From NCBI GenBank assembly GCA_018401745.1, contig JAGYJY010000006.1, positions 78,749-142,748 on the forward strand: 64,000 bases of DNA, written 5' to 3'. Below are positions 21,212-30,482 of the stretch, piece by piece; position 1 is the stretch's first letter, and every line of letters starts with the position of its first letter. The position numbers and the translations under genes are program-made. Source of the DNA: Pirellulales bacterium. GTDB taxonomy: Bacteria; Planctomycetota; Planctomycetia; Pirellulales; UBA1268. Below the pieces are notes generated by a model, which was not told where the DNA came from, made no database searches, and saw only the letters and a program-made list of their open reading frames with translations.

Positions 21212-22366
21212 ATGACAGCCGACTTTTCTCACACGCTGCTTGCGGAGCTCGTTGCCATCAATAGCGTAAACCCGGCCTACGGAGGGCCGGGCGAGGCTGA
21301 GGTGGCGGCGTTTCTTCGCGACACGCTGCGGGCCGCTGGGCTTGAGGTCTTCTCGCAGCCGGTGGAGCCCGGCCGTGAGAACGTGGTCGGCGTGCTGCCG
21401 GGCCGTGACCGGACACGTCGGGTGGTGCTCGAGGCCCACATGGACACGGTGGGCGTCGAGGGCATGACCGTGCCTCCCTTCGAGCCCACGATCCGCGACG
21501 GCCGGCTCTCCGGCCGCGGATCCTGCGACACCAAGGGGGGCCTGGCGGCGATGCTCGCGGCGGTGCTCGATCTCGCTGCGGCGGGTGAGCCACCGGCGTG
21601 TGATGTCTGGCTGGCGGCCGTCGTCGACGAGGAGCATGCCTACCGCGGCGTGCTCGCGCTGGTTGATGGACTGGCCACCGCCGGCGGCACAACGGCAGCA
21701 GCGATCGTAGCGGAGCCGACCGGCCTGCGGATCGTCTCGGCCACTAAGGGTGTGCTGCGGCTTCGCATCCACTTTGCCGGCAGGGCCGCCCACTCGTCAA
21801 AGCCCTGGCTCGGCGTGAGTGCCATTACGGCCGCAGCCAGACTCGTGCTTGCCCTCGACCAGCGGCATGCCGAACTGGCCGAGGCTGCCGGCCATCCGCT
21901 GCTCGGCCCGGCCACCGGATCGGTCGGGCTGATTCGCGGCGGGGTGCAGGTCAACATTGTGCCGGAACGCTGCGAGCTGGCAGTCGACCGCCGGCTGCTG
22001 CCTGGCGAAGAGGCTGACTCGGTTCTCTCGGCCTACCGCGACCTCGCCGAGTCCACCGCCGCCGCCTGCGGCGCGACGGCCACGGTGCAAACGCTGCTCC
22101 TCGATGAAACCCTGGAGACGCCGCTCGACGCGGCGGTGGTGCGGGTCGCCGGAGCGGTCTGTGAAACGCTCGGCCTGCCAGCTGAAGCGATCGGCGTGCC
22201 CTACGGCAGCGACGCGAGCAAGCTCTCGCGACGGGCCGGCGTGCCCTCGATCGTGTTTGGCCCGGGCAGCATCGACCAGGCCCACGCCGCAGAGGAGTCG
22301 GTGCCCTTGGAGGAGGTGACGATTGCGGCCGCCTTCTACCGTGAGTTTCTGTTGCGTTTCGAGTGA
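21212..22366 (+). CDS. M20 family metallopeptidase (ArgE/DapE type)
   Basis: This is a zinc-dependent deacylase/peptidase of about 384 residues. Metal and catalytic residues are in VVLEAHMDTVG (His, Asp), GRGSCDTKGGLAAML (bridging Asp), VVDEEHAYRG (catalytic Glu and metal Glu), and the C-terminal GPGSIDQAHAAEES (last metal His). The middle dimerisation domain follows GRAAHSSKPWLG. Candidate roles are acetylornithine deacetylase, succinyl-diaminopimelate desuccinylase or a broader carboxypeptidase; lysA elsewhere in the window does not decide this. Similarity starts at MTADFSHTLLAELVAI, so I use the ATG at 21212, although its ribosome site is weak and the frame is open upstream through the repeat region. 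Confidence 0.88.
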   Translation: MTADFSHTLLAELVAINSVNPAYGGPGEAEVAAFLRDTLRAAGLEVFSQPVEPGRENVVGVLPGRDRTRRVVLEAHMDTVGVEGMTVPPFEPTIRDGRLSGRGSCDTKGGLAAMLAAVLDLAAAGEPPACDVWLAAVVDEEHAYRGVLALVDGLATAGGTTAAAIVAEPTGLRIVSATKGVLRLRIHFAGRAAHSSKPWLGVSAITAAARLVLALDQRHAELAEAAGHPLLGPATGSVGLIRGGVQVNIVPERCELAVDRRLLPGEEADSVLSAYRDLAESTAAACGATATVQTLLLDETLETPLDAAVVRVAGAVCETLGLPAEAIGVPYGSDASKLSRRAGVPSIVFGPGSIDQAHAAEESVPLEEVTIAAAFYREFLLRFE

Positions 22367-22460
22367 TCGTTGTCGGCCGCCGGTGCATTGCATGGCGATC
22401 GATGCCGACCATACCCTGAAGCGAACCGGGGAACCTCAATCGCTCTCAAGGGAACATTCC

Positions 22461-23417
22461 ATGGATCCGCGAGCCGTCTGGACACGTCGCTCCTTCACAC
22501 ACGCGAGCCTCGCCACGGTGGCCGCGGCCGGTCTTCTTCGCCCCGGGAATGAAACGGCGGCTGCGGCGGAGCCATCAGCAGCAGACGGCTTTGTCGATGC
22601 CCATGTGCATGTCTGGACGCCAGACCTGGATCGCTATCCGCTGGCCGAAGGCTTCACCCGCGGCGACATGCAGCCGCCGAGCTTCACGGCCGATGAGCTG
22701 CTCGCTGCCGCCAGGCCGCTGGGCATCTCGCGGGTTGTGCTGATTCAGATGAGCTACTACGGCTTTGACAACCGCTACATGCTCGACTGCATGGCCGCGC
22801 ACCCCGGTGTGTTTGGTGGCGTGGGCATTGTCGATCACGAGCAGCCGGATGTGGCCGACACGATGCGGGGCATGGCCGTTCGCGGCGTGCGAGGCTTCCG
22901 GCTTTACACCAATCGCGAGAAGGCCGAGGCCTGGCAGCACTCCGAGGGCATCAAGCGGATGTGGACCGCTGGCGCCGAACAGCATCTGGCGATGTGCCTG
23001 CTGGCCGATCCCGATGCACTGCCTGCGGTGAAGGCGATGTGCCAGGCGTTTCCCAACACGCCCGTGGTGATCGACCACTTCGCCCGCATCGGCATGCGTG
23101 GGGCAGTCGATCCGCAGCAGCTCGCGATGCTCACCGATCTCGCCCGCTTTCCCACCGTGCATGTGAAGGTCTCGGCCTTCTACGCCCTGGGCACAAAGGC
23201 CCCTCCCTACGACGACCTCGAGCCGATGATCAAAGCGCTCCGCAATGCCTACGGTGCCGAGCGGCTGATGTGGGCCTCCGACGGCCCCTTCCAGCTGGCC
23301 GAGGGCCAGGGCTACGAGCCGTCGCTGGCTCTGATTCGCGACCGCTGCCCTTTCCTCAGCAGCCGTGACCGCGACGCCATCCTCCGCGGCACCGCCAGTC
23401 GGCTCTTCTTCAGCTGA
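22461..23417 (+). CDS. Tat-exported amidohydrolase (amidohydro-rel, TIM-barrel)
   Basis: The N-terminus MDPRAVWTRRSFTHASLATV carries a twin-arginine signal. The enzyme proper opens with FVDAHVHVWTPDLDRYPLAE, the metal-binding HxH of the 2-pyrone-4,6-dicarboxylate lactonase / fucono-lactonase type amidohydrolases. Further marks are TPVVIDHFARIG with a conserved His and RLMWASDGPFQLAEG with the C-terminal Asp. The ATG at 22461 has AAGGGAA upstream; the open frame further up overlaps the M20 gene end and lacks the signal. It lies convergent with the sulfatase. Such lactonase-like enzymes often sit in planctomycete sugar and polysaccharide loci; substrate unknown. Confidence 0.85.
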   Translation: MDPRAVWTRRSFTHASLATVAAAGLLRPGNETAAAAEPSAADGFVDAHVHVWTPDLDRYPLAEGFTRGDMQPPSFTADELLAAARPLGISRVVLIQMSYYGFDNRYMLDCMAAHPGVFGGVGIVDHEQPDVADTMRGMAVRGVRGFRLYTNREKAEAWQHSEGIKRMWTAGAEQHLAMCLLADPDALPAVKAMCQAFPNTPVVIDHFARIGMRGAVDPQQLAMLTDLARFPTVHVKVSAFYALGTKAPPYDDLEPMIKALRNAYGAERLMWASDGPFQLAEGQGYEPSLALIRDRCPFLSSRDRDAILRGTASRLFFS

Positions 23418-23441
23418 CGCATCCTCGTGGAGGGCTGGCCT

Positions 23442-25110
23442 TCAGCCGGCGCGGGTGATGGTCACGGGTGAGCGGAGCTGCTGCTGCTCTTCGGCTGGCA
23501 GTTCGGCGACGTCGCTGTCGTCTTGATACGCCGCCCGCAGCCGCTCGAGTTCGACCTTCATCGTCGCAATCTCGTCGGCGTAGTCGGCATGCTCGTAGAG
23601 ATTCTGCAGTTCGTCCGGGTCGGTCTCGAGGTCGTAAAACTCCCACTCGTCAAACTGATAGAAGTGGATCAGTTTGTAGCGGTCGTTGCGGACGCCGTAG
23701 TGCCGCGGCACCATGTGCACGCTCGGATACTCGTAGTAGTGGTAGTAGATGCTCTCCCGCCAGTCGGCGGGCGATGTCGCCAGCCAGCAGCGGCACGAGC
23801 GAGCGGCCCTGCATGTCGGCCGGAATCTCAGCCCCGGCCATCTCCAGGAAGGTCTCGGCGTAGTCGAGGTTTTGCACGAGGTCTTCGTTGACGCTGCCGG
23901 CCTCAGCGACGCCCGGCCACTTCACGATCAGCGGCATCTTCAGCGATTCTTCATACATCCACCGCTTGTCGTACCAGCCGTGGTCGCCAATATAAAAGCC
24001 CTGATCGGAGGAGTAGATCACCACCGTGTTGTCGGAGAGGCCGAGCTCCTCGAGCGTCTTGATCAGCGTGCCGACGCTCTCATCCACGCCCCGCACACAC
24101 CGCAGGTAGTTCTTCACATACCGCTGATACTTCCAGCGGACGAGGCCGTCGGCGGTGAGCCCGGCCTCGTGGAAGGCGTCGTCACGCGGTCCGTAGAAGG
24201 CCCGCCAGGCGGCCAGCTGCTCAGGTGACATCCGCTGCATGGTGCGCCAGGCCGAGCGATCGGTGCCCCCCTCCGCGGCATCGGCATCGAAGTCGGGCGT
24301 GAGATCGACAAAGAGGTCGAAGTTGAGATGCATGTGGCGGTCGATCTCAAGCTCCTGAAACCTGGCCGGCGGGGCGTTGTCGTGCCACTTATCAAAGAGC
24401 GTGTTGGGCTCGGGCATCTGCATGTCGTCGTAGAGCGAGAGGTGCCGCAGGGCGGGCATCCAGTTGCGGTGCGGAGCCTTGTGCTGGACCATCAGCATGA
24501 AGGGCTTGGAACCGTCGCGGCCCTCCCTCAGCCACTCAACCGCCAGGTCGGTGACCACGTCGGTGCAGTGGCCCTCCACGCGCACACGGCCCTCGGGCGT
24601 GATCAGGTCGGGGTTGTAGTAGAGCCCCTGCCCCGGCAAGACCTTCCAGTCGTCGTAGCCCTGCGGCTTCCCCTGCAGATGCGACTTGCCGTAGAGCGCC
24701 GTCGTGTAGCCGGCCTGCTGAAGCAGCTTGGGAAACGTCTGCTGATTCCAGTCAAAGGAGTTGCCGTTGTTCATGAAGCCGTTCTTGTGGCTGTGCTTGC
24801 CGGTCTGAATCACGGCACGGCTCGGGCCGCAGATCGAGTTGGTGCAGAAGCTGTTGCGAAACAGCATGCCCGACGCCGCCAGGGCGTCGATGTTGGGCGT
24901 GGGATTCACCGACTTCAGCCAGCCGTTGTAGGCCCCGATCGCATGCGGGGCATGGTCGTCGCTGAAGATAAACACGATGTTGGGCCGAGCGGCCGGCTGA
25001 GCGGCAACGGCCGTCGTCGCCGCGGCGAGCAGAAGCAGCCAAGGCAGGATCACCACGCCCCGCGCGACTCTGCTGAAAAACCTGCTCTCGCCGTCTGCAC
25101 ATCGCCGCAT
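23442..25110 (-). CDS. Secreted sulfatase (formylglycine type), one frame break
   Basis: It hydrolyses sulfate esters, usually of polysaccharides in this phylum. A signal peptide (VVILPWLLLLAAATTAVAA) precedes RPNIVFIFSDDHAPHAIGAY with the calcium-binding aspartates. The active-site motif is ICGPSRA, a Cys-type CxPSR that needs formylglycine maturation. The second metal site is at VIYSSDQGFYIGDHGWYDKR. The frame breaks near 23775: removing one base gives GDSPADWRES and joins the body to IYYHYYEYPSVHMVPRHYGV, the normal C-terminus, for 555 residues. ATG 25110 has GGGAG 6 bases upstream; ATG 25116 directly abuts it. It is downstream of DUF1501 on the same strand. Confidence 0.88.
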
Positions 25111-25228
25111 GACCATCTCCCTTCGCCCCCTCGAAGCGGCCCACCTGATGGCCGCGTGAAACGTCGGAGGATACCCGCGGTGAAAGCCCGCACCAAATCG
25201 GCACGAGGCCATGCGTCTCACCGGGCAC

Positions 25229-26632
25229 TCACGCAAAAATGGCGGTGTGCACCTTGCCGGCGACATCGGTGAGGCGGAAGTCGCGGCCGGCGTAGCGGTA
25301 GGTCAGCTGCTCATGGTCGATGCCGAGCAGGGCGAGCATCGTGGCGTGCACGTCGTGGATGTGCATCGCGTTTTCCGTGGCGTAGTAGCCGTAGTCGTCG
25401 GTGCTGCCGTAGCGGAAGCCACCGCGGACGCCGCCGCCAGCCATCCACATCGTGAAGCCTTCGGGGTTGTGGTCGCGGCCGTTGTCGGTCGCCTCAGCCA
25501 CCGGCGTGCGGCCGAACTCGCCACCCCACAGCAGCAGCGTGTCTTCGAGCAGCCCGCGACGTTTCAGATCGGCCAAGAGCCCCGCAATCGGCTTGTCGAC
25601 TTCTGCTGCCTTCTCGGCATGGCCCTCCCGCAGATTCGCATGCTGATCCCACTGCACCTTGGAGTCGCTGTGGGTCACCTGGATAAACCGCACCCCCGCC
25701 TCGGCAAACCGCCGTGCCAGCAGGCACTGCCGGCCGAAGTCGTCGGTCACCGCGTCGCCGATGCCATAGAGGGCGAGCGTCTCGGCGGTCTCGCCCGAGA
25801 GGTCCTGAATCTCCGGCAGCTCAGTCTGCATGCGAAAGGCGAGCTCGAAGCTCTTCAGCTGGGCCTCCACCAATGGCTCAGCCGCTGCGCCGGCTTCGCC
25901 AGCGATATGGCTACCGGCAAGGTCCCGCAGCATCGCCAGCTGCCGCCGCTGCACATTCGGCGAGAGCCGCGGGTTGGCGATGTATTTCACGGCTGCTTCG
26001 CTGGCCGGCCGCGACGCCACCCCCATCGGCACACCCTGGCACTCCGCCGGCAGGAAGGCGGCCCCCCAGTTGTTCACGCCCCCATGGGCGAGCGTCGGGC
26101 AGATGGTGAGAAAGCCTGGCAGGTTTTCATTCTCTGTGCCCAGGCCGTAGTTGACCCAGGCTCCCATCCCCGGCCGCACAAAGGTATCGCTGCCGGTGTG
26201 GAGCTTCAGCGCCGCCCCGCCGTGGGCGGCATTGGTGCCATGCACGCCGTGCAAGAAACAGATCTCGTCGACATGCCGGGCCACATGCGGGAAGAGCTCG
26301 CTCACCGGGCAGCCGCTCTGGCCATACTGCCGAAACGTCCAGGGGCTCTTCAGCAGCGTGCCGGTTTTGGCAAACTGCACCCGCGGCTTGGCAAACGGCA
26401 GCTCCTTGCCGTGATCGGCATCCAGCTTGGGCTTGGGATCGAAGGTGTCGACCTGCGACGGCCCTCCCTTCATAAACATGAAAATCACGCGTCGAGCGCG
26501 GGCGGGAATCCGAAAGGACGCGGGCCCTTCCGCAGCCGTTGCGCGATTGAGCAGCGCTGAAGCTGCCAGCCAGCCAAAGCCCACGGCCGACTGCGAGAGT
26601 GCCTGCCGACGGCTCGTCATCTGCTGCCACAT
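25229..26632 (-). CDS. DUF1501 domain protein, Tat-exported
   Basis: MTSRRQALSQSAVGFGWLA at the start is a twin-arginine signal. The body matches the planctomycete DUF1501 family, a sulfatase-fold relative: RVIFMFMKGGPSQVDTFDPKP near the N-terminus, LWGGEFGRTPVAE, GRDHNPEGFTMWMAGGGVRG, and MHIHDVHATMLALLGIDH at the end. The family is almost restricted to Planctomycetes and Verrucomicrobia and is nearly always encoded next to a PSCyt1/DUF1549/DUF1553 protein, as here, where the cytochrome gene ends 29 bases upstream. Its biochemical role is unproven; it is thought to be part of an extracytoplasmic polymer-degradation module. ATG 26632 has GGAGGGTGAGG upstream. Confidence 0.92.
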   Translation of the reverse strand: MWQQMTSRRQALSQSAVGFGWLAASALLNRATAAEGPASFRIPARARRVIFMFMKGGPSQVDTFDPKPKLDADHGKELPFAKPRVQFAKTGTLLKSPWTFRQYGQSGCPVSELFPHVARHVDEICFLHGVHGTNAAHGGAALKLHTGSDTFVRPGMGAWVNYGLGTENENLPGFLTICPTLAHGGVNNWGAAFLPAECQGVPMGVASRPASEAAVKYIANPRLSPNVQRRQLAMLRDLAGSHIAGEAGAAAEPLVEAQLKSFELAFRMQTELPEIQDLSGETAETLALYGIGDAVTDDFGRQCLLARRFAEAGVRFIQVTHSDSKVQWDQHANLREGHAEKAAEVDKPIAGLLADLKRRGLLEDTLLLWGGEFGRTPVAEATDNGRDHNPEGFTMWMAGGGVRGGFRYGSTDDYGYYATENAMHIHDVHATMLALLGIDHEQLTYRYAGRDFRLTDVAGKVHTAIFA

Positions 26633-26661
26633 CGCCTCACCCTCCACCTTGCCTGACTGGC

Positions 26662-29133
26662 TCACCGCACCACGAGAAACTGATCACTGACCAGCAATGT
26701 CTGCACAGCTGCCGCCCACGCCGCCTGCTCGGTGTCGACCAGCGGCCGCATCGTCGCGACCTGCTCAGCCAACCAGGCTCCCTCAGCGTTGCTTGGCAGT
26801 CGGCCGAGCACCCGACGAAACACCAGCCGCGTCTGCATGGCCGTGTCGCCAGGGGCTGCCGTCAGCACATCGCCGGCGATCTGCTCAGCAGCATCCATCG
26901 GCAGTTCGGCATTGAGCAGCCACAGAGCCTGTGAGGCGATCGTCGACGTGGCCCGGTTGCCGTCGGGCACCGCTCCATCGGTGCAGTCGAAGAGCCACAG
27001 GGCATCCTGAATGTGGTTGCGGATCACCGGCAGATAGATGCTCCGCCGCGGCACGTCGTAGTCGGTCTCGTCTTTGCTCGTGTGGTCAAAGAGAAACTCC
27101 CGGTTGCCGACATGCAACAGCGAGCCGCCCATCGTGGCATCGAGCTGGCCCGAAACCGCAAGCATCGCATCGCGGACCGACTCTGCCTCCAGCCGCCGCA
27201 CATCCGCCCGCCACCAGAGCCGGTTGTCGGGATCGTGCTCTCTTGCGGCAGCGGCCGTTGGGCTCGTGGCCGTGTCGCTCGAACGCTGCCAGGCATCGCT
27301 TGAGAGAATCAGCCGATGCAGGTGCTTCAGCGACCAACCCGATTCAATCAGCTCAGCTGCCAGCCAGTCGAGCAATGGCTGGTTGGTCGGCGGCTCGCCG
27401 GTGGTGCCGAAGTTGTCGGTTGATGGCACGATGCCGCGGCCGAAATGCCACCGCCACACGCGGTTGACAATCACACGAGCGGTGAGCGGATGCCGCGGAT
27501 CGGTCAGCCACCTCGCCAGCTGCAGCCGCCCGCTGGCGTCTTCGGGAATCGCCACCGGCCCATCGAGCTCAAGCACTGTCGGAATCCCGCGGGGCACGGT
27601 GCGGCCGAGCGTGAGATGACTGCCGCGGAGGTGGATCGCCGCCACGACTGGCTCGGCCTCGGCCACGCCCATCGCTGAGGGCAGCTCCGGCAGCGCGGCC
27701 TCCAGCTGCTGCTGCTCGGCCCGCAGCGCAGCGAGCTTTTCTTTCGCCGCCTCGGGAAACGCATCTTCAACGATCTCGGCGGCTGCAGCAGCTTCTCCCC
27801 CGAGCCCAGACGACGCGAGCGACTCACGGGCTTCGCTGAGAAAGGCCTCCACGGCGGCGGCAGCAGCGTCGATCTCAGCCTGGTGCGCAGCATGGGCTGC
27901 CTGCTCAGCAGGCGTGGCGATCAGGTTTTCATTCCACTTGGCAATCCGCGTCAGCGACTCCATCGTGCGAGTGCTCTGCAGGATGCCGGCCAGGCCGTAG
28001 TAGTCGGCCTGGCTGATCGGATCAAACTTGTGGTCGTGGCAGCGGGCGCAGCCAATGGCCAGGCCGAGAAAGGCCTTGCTGGTCGTGTCGATCTGCTCAT
28101 CGATGATGTCCATCTGGAGCTTGGTCTCGTCACCCTCGGCGAGCACCTTCGGGCCGAGCACCAGGAAGCCGGTGGCGGTGAGCAGCTCGGCCTTTCGCTC
28201 AGGTGAGGTCGTGTCGTCGACCAGCAGATCGCCCGCGATCTGCTCCCGCACAAACGCATCAAACGGCTTGTCGGCGTTGAAGGCGGCAATCACATAGTCG
28301 CGATATCGCCAGGCGTTGCCATGGGCGACGTTCTCATCGAGGCCGTTGGAATCGGCGTAGCGAACCACGTCGAGCCAGTGTCGGGCCCAGTGTTCGCCAT
28401 AGTGCGGCGAGGCGAGCAGCTCATCGACCAGGGCAGCGAAGGCCGCTGGCGACGGGTCGGCGACAAAGCGATCGCTCATGTCGGGCTCCGGCGGCAGCCC
28501 CGTGAGGTCAAATGCCAGCCGACGCACCAGCGTCGCAGGATCGCCAGCGGCAGTCGGCTTGAGGCCTGCAGCAGCCAGCGGCCCCCCCAGGAACCGATCG
28601 ATCGGATGCCCCGCAGGCTGCTCTGGCAGCGGCGGCCGCTCCAGCGGTGCCAGCGCCCAGTGGTCGCGGGCTCGCGGGCTCGCATGCTCGGGCTCCACCG
28701 GCACGATCGCGCCATCGGGATGCGGGGCCCCCGCATCGACCCAGGCAGCGAGCAACGCCACCTCCTCGTCCGAGAGCGGGCCATCCGGAGGCATTGCCAG
28801 CTGCTCATCCACCCGACGCACCGCCTGCACCAGCAGGCTCGTCTCAGCCGACCCAGGCACGAGCACCGGCCCGGTGCCGCCTCCGGCAGCCAGCCCCTCG
28901 CGAGAATCGAGCCTCAGGCTCGCCTCCTGCGTCTCGGCCCCATGGCACTCCTGGCAGCGGGCGGCCAACAGCGGCCCCACCCGCTCAGCGAAGGTCATAG
29001 CGGTGACTGCCACCGGCGGCGATGCTGCCGCTGCAGGGCACTGGCTGCAGACAAGCCCCGCAAGCCCTACCAGGGCACCTGCATGCAGCCACTCTCGGCC
29101 ACACAACAGATCGTGAACAATGAGACGAGCCAC
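26662..29133 (-). CDS. Planctomycete cytochrome C-type protein (PSCyt1-DUF1549-DUF1553)
   Basis: This exported protein of 823 residues has a signal peptide, then a haem-binding CQECHG motif around residue 60 in a planctomycete cytochrome C (PSCyt1) domain. The LAFDLTGLPPEPDM start of DUF1549 lies at about 210-225. DUF1553 holds TARVIVNRVWRWHFGRGIV and GEPPTNQPLLDWLAAE. The start is a GTG with AGGAGGAG about 9 bases upstream. The protein is encoded directly ahead of its usual partner DUF1501, with a sulfatase behind. The haem suggests electron transfer in the periplasm-like compartment, but the reaction is not established. Confidence 0.93.
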   Translation of the reverse strand: MARLIVHDLLCGREWLHAGALVGLAGLVCSQCPAAAASPPVAVTAMTFAERVGPLLAARCQECHGAETQEASLRLDSREGLAAGGGTGPVLVPGSAETSLLVQAVRRVDEQLAMPPDGPLSDEEVALLAAWVDAGAPHPDGAIVPVEPEHASPRARDHWALAPLERPPLPEQPAGHPIDRFLGGPLAAAGLKPTAAGDPATLVRRLAFDLTGLPPEPDMSDRFVADPSPAAFAALVDELLASPHYGEHWARHWLDVVRYADSNGLDENVAHGNAWRYRDYVIAAFNADKPFDAFVREQIAGDLLVDDTTSPERKAELLTATGFLVLGPKVLAEGDETKLQMDIIDEQIDTTSKAFLGLAIGCARCHDHKFDPISQADYYGLAGILQSTRTMESLTRIAKWNENLIATPAEQAAHAAHQAEIDAAAAAVEAFLSEARESLASSGLGGEAAAAAEIVEDAFPEAAKEKLAALRAEQQQLEAALPELPSAMGVAEAEPVVAAIHLRGSHLTLGRTVPRGIPTVLELDGPVAIPEDASGRLQLARWLTDPRHPLTARVIVNRVWRWHFGRGIVPSTDNFGTTGEPPTNQPLLDWLAAELIESGWSLKHLHRLILSSDAWQRSSDTATSPTAAAAREHDPDNRLWWRADVRRLEAESVRDAMLAVSGQLDATMGGSLLHVGNREFLFDHTSKDETDYDVPRRSIYLPVIRNHIQDALWLFDCTDGAVPDGNRATSTIASQALWLLNAELPMDAAEQIAGDVLTAAPGDTAMQTRLVFRRVLGRLPSNAEGAWLAEQVATMRPLVDTEQAAWAAAVQTLLVSDQFLVVR

Positions 29134-29222
29134 GACGCTTCACTCCTCCTGGAGCCTTCGCCCTCGGGGCAATCCCCGAGACGTCATCTCCATGAGTGTA
29201 TCAGCCGAGGCTCCCCGCTTCC

Positions 29223-30212
29223 CTACGGAAGCGTGACCGGATCTCCGTCATTGGTCAGGCTTGCTGCACGGAAGATCCGGCCTTCCACGTCAAAGTTCAC
29301 CAGCCGCACCGCGCCATCGGCCATGCAGAACGCCGCTCCACCGGAGTGTGACGAGCCGAAGTAGGGATGCCACTGCCCCCAGTTGTTGCCACCTTCGTCG
29401 CGGACCGTGATCCACCGCCCACCCTCGCGGTGAGGGGCCTTCATGTCGGGCAGCGGTGGCAATCCGTAGGTGTTGCCGTTGGACAGCATCCCACCGCCAT
29501 GCCGAACAGAATCGGTATCCCATCCGTTGTTGTTCCACATCTCGTTGTCGCCGCCATCCGTGCCAAACTCATCAGGATGCAGGGCTTTTTCACCAACAAG
29601 CAGGGTTTTCGAGGAGCCGTCGCGAATCCGCTCGATCGTCACGGTGTCGGTTCCACCCCGCACGACCGTACCTTTCGTGCCGGTGCTGCTGCCACTTTGA
29701 ATCGATCCCGGTTCGCGCTGCCCTGCATTACCGACATAGTCGCTGCGGTAAAACTTGCCGCTGCCATACGCCGCGGGCGCCCGTCGCGTCGGGCAGTAAT
29801 ACATGGCCACGGCCTGCTGGGCGACGAGGTTTTCCTTCGGGTGATACCGGCCCAGGTCGGGCGGAGTCGGATCTTCCGCGGCCGGGGCGAGGTTGTAGAT
29901 GCCCGACTCTTCCATGTAGGGGAGGATCTGAAAACACCAGTTCCAGCCGCTCACCGTCCGCGACCGACAGCACGCATAACTGTCGAGCCGCTCATCGCCG
30001 TCACGCGAGCCGTTGGGAAGCTGGCCATTGGCATCTTGATAGTTGTGGAAGGCAAGGCCGATCTGCTTAAGGTTGTTCAGGCACTGCGTCCGTCGAGCCG
30101 CCTCCCGCGCCGACTGAACAGCGGGAAGGAGCAGACCAACCAACACCCCAATGATGGCGATCACCACCAGCAGTTCCACAAGAGTAAACCCGGACCGGCT
30201 GCGACTCTTCAT
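29223..30212 (-). CDS. DUF1559 protein with type IV pilin-like N-terminus (second copy)
   Basis: The N-terminus [20 protein letters not shown] is a prepilin-type cleavage/methylation signal, followed by [20 protein letters not shown], the conserved opening of DUF1559. The last part contains [13 protein letters not shown], the usual H-x9-DG-like end of the family. DUF1559 proteins are expanded in Planctomycetes, often in dozens of copies, and their role is unknown; a pseudopilin-like surface or secretion component is inferred. ATG 30212 has GGGAGAG 8 bases upstream. It is the third gene of a group with a small lipoprotein and another DUF1559 that is similar along its whole length. A CTCGGGG-CAAT-CCCCGAG hairpin lies between it and the next gene (29163-29180). 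Confidence 0.93.
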   Translation of the reverse strand: MKSRSRSGFTLVELLVVIAIIGVLVGLLLPAVQSAREAARRTQCLNNLKQIGLAFHNYQDANGQLPNGSRDGDERLDSYACCRSRTVSGWNWCFQILPYMEESGIYNLAPAAEDPTPPDLGRYHPKENLVAQQAVAMYYCPTRRAPAAYGSGKFYRSDYVGNAGQREPGSIQSGSSTGTKGTVVRGGTDTVTIERIRDGSSKTLLVGEKALHPDEFGTDGGDNEMWNNNGWDTDSVRHGGGMLSNGNTYGLPPLPDMKAPHREGGRWITVRDEGGNNWGQWHPYFGSSHSGGAAFCMADGAVRLVNFDVEGRIFRAASLTNDGDPVTLP

Positions 30213-30273
30213 CGATACACTCTCCCGCATGCTTCGTTGTCTTCATAAACTCGCTACCAGACGCCCATAACCA

Positions 30274-30420
30274 TCACTGCTCGGATTCGGCCTGCTCGAC
30301 GGCAGCCTGCTCCGCCTCAATCGCAGCCTCGGTCTCTGCATTGAGTTCCGGCGGCTCGGGAACACTCGAACTACACCCTGCTACCACCGCGACCAACGCC
30401 AACAAAATCACTCGAAGCAT
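30274..30420 (-). CDS. Small lipoprotein, 48 residues
   Basis: MLRVILLALVAVVAGCSSS is a lipoprotein signal with the lipobox VAGC. The rest is a short acidic Ala/Glu-rich tail (NAETEAAIEAEQAAVEQAE) likely to form a helix. The ATG at 30420 has GAGAGAG upstream. The longer open frame to 30480 has no good start. It sits between two DUF1559 genes with gaps of about 60 bases, suggesting co-transcription. I know of no family; very small lipoproteins next to DUF1559 genes are common in Planctomycetes. Confidence 0.75.
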   Translation of the reverse strand: MLRVILLALVAVVAGCSSSVPEPPELNAETEAAIEAEQAAVEQAESEQ

Positions 30421-30482
30421 CTCAGTTCTCTCTCTGAATTCATGCGTCAGACCAACCAAGCCCCACGCGAGGCTCATCACAC

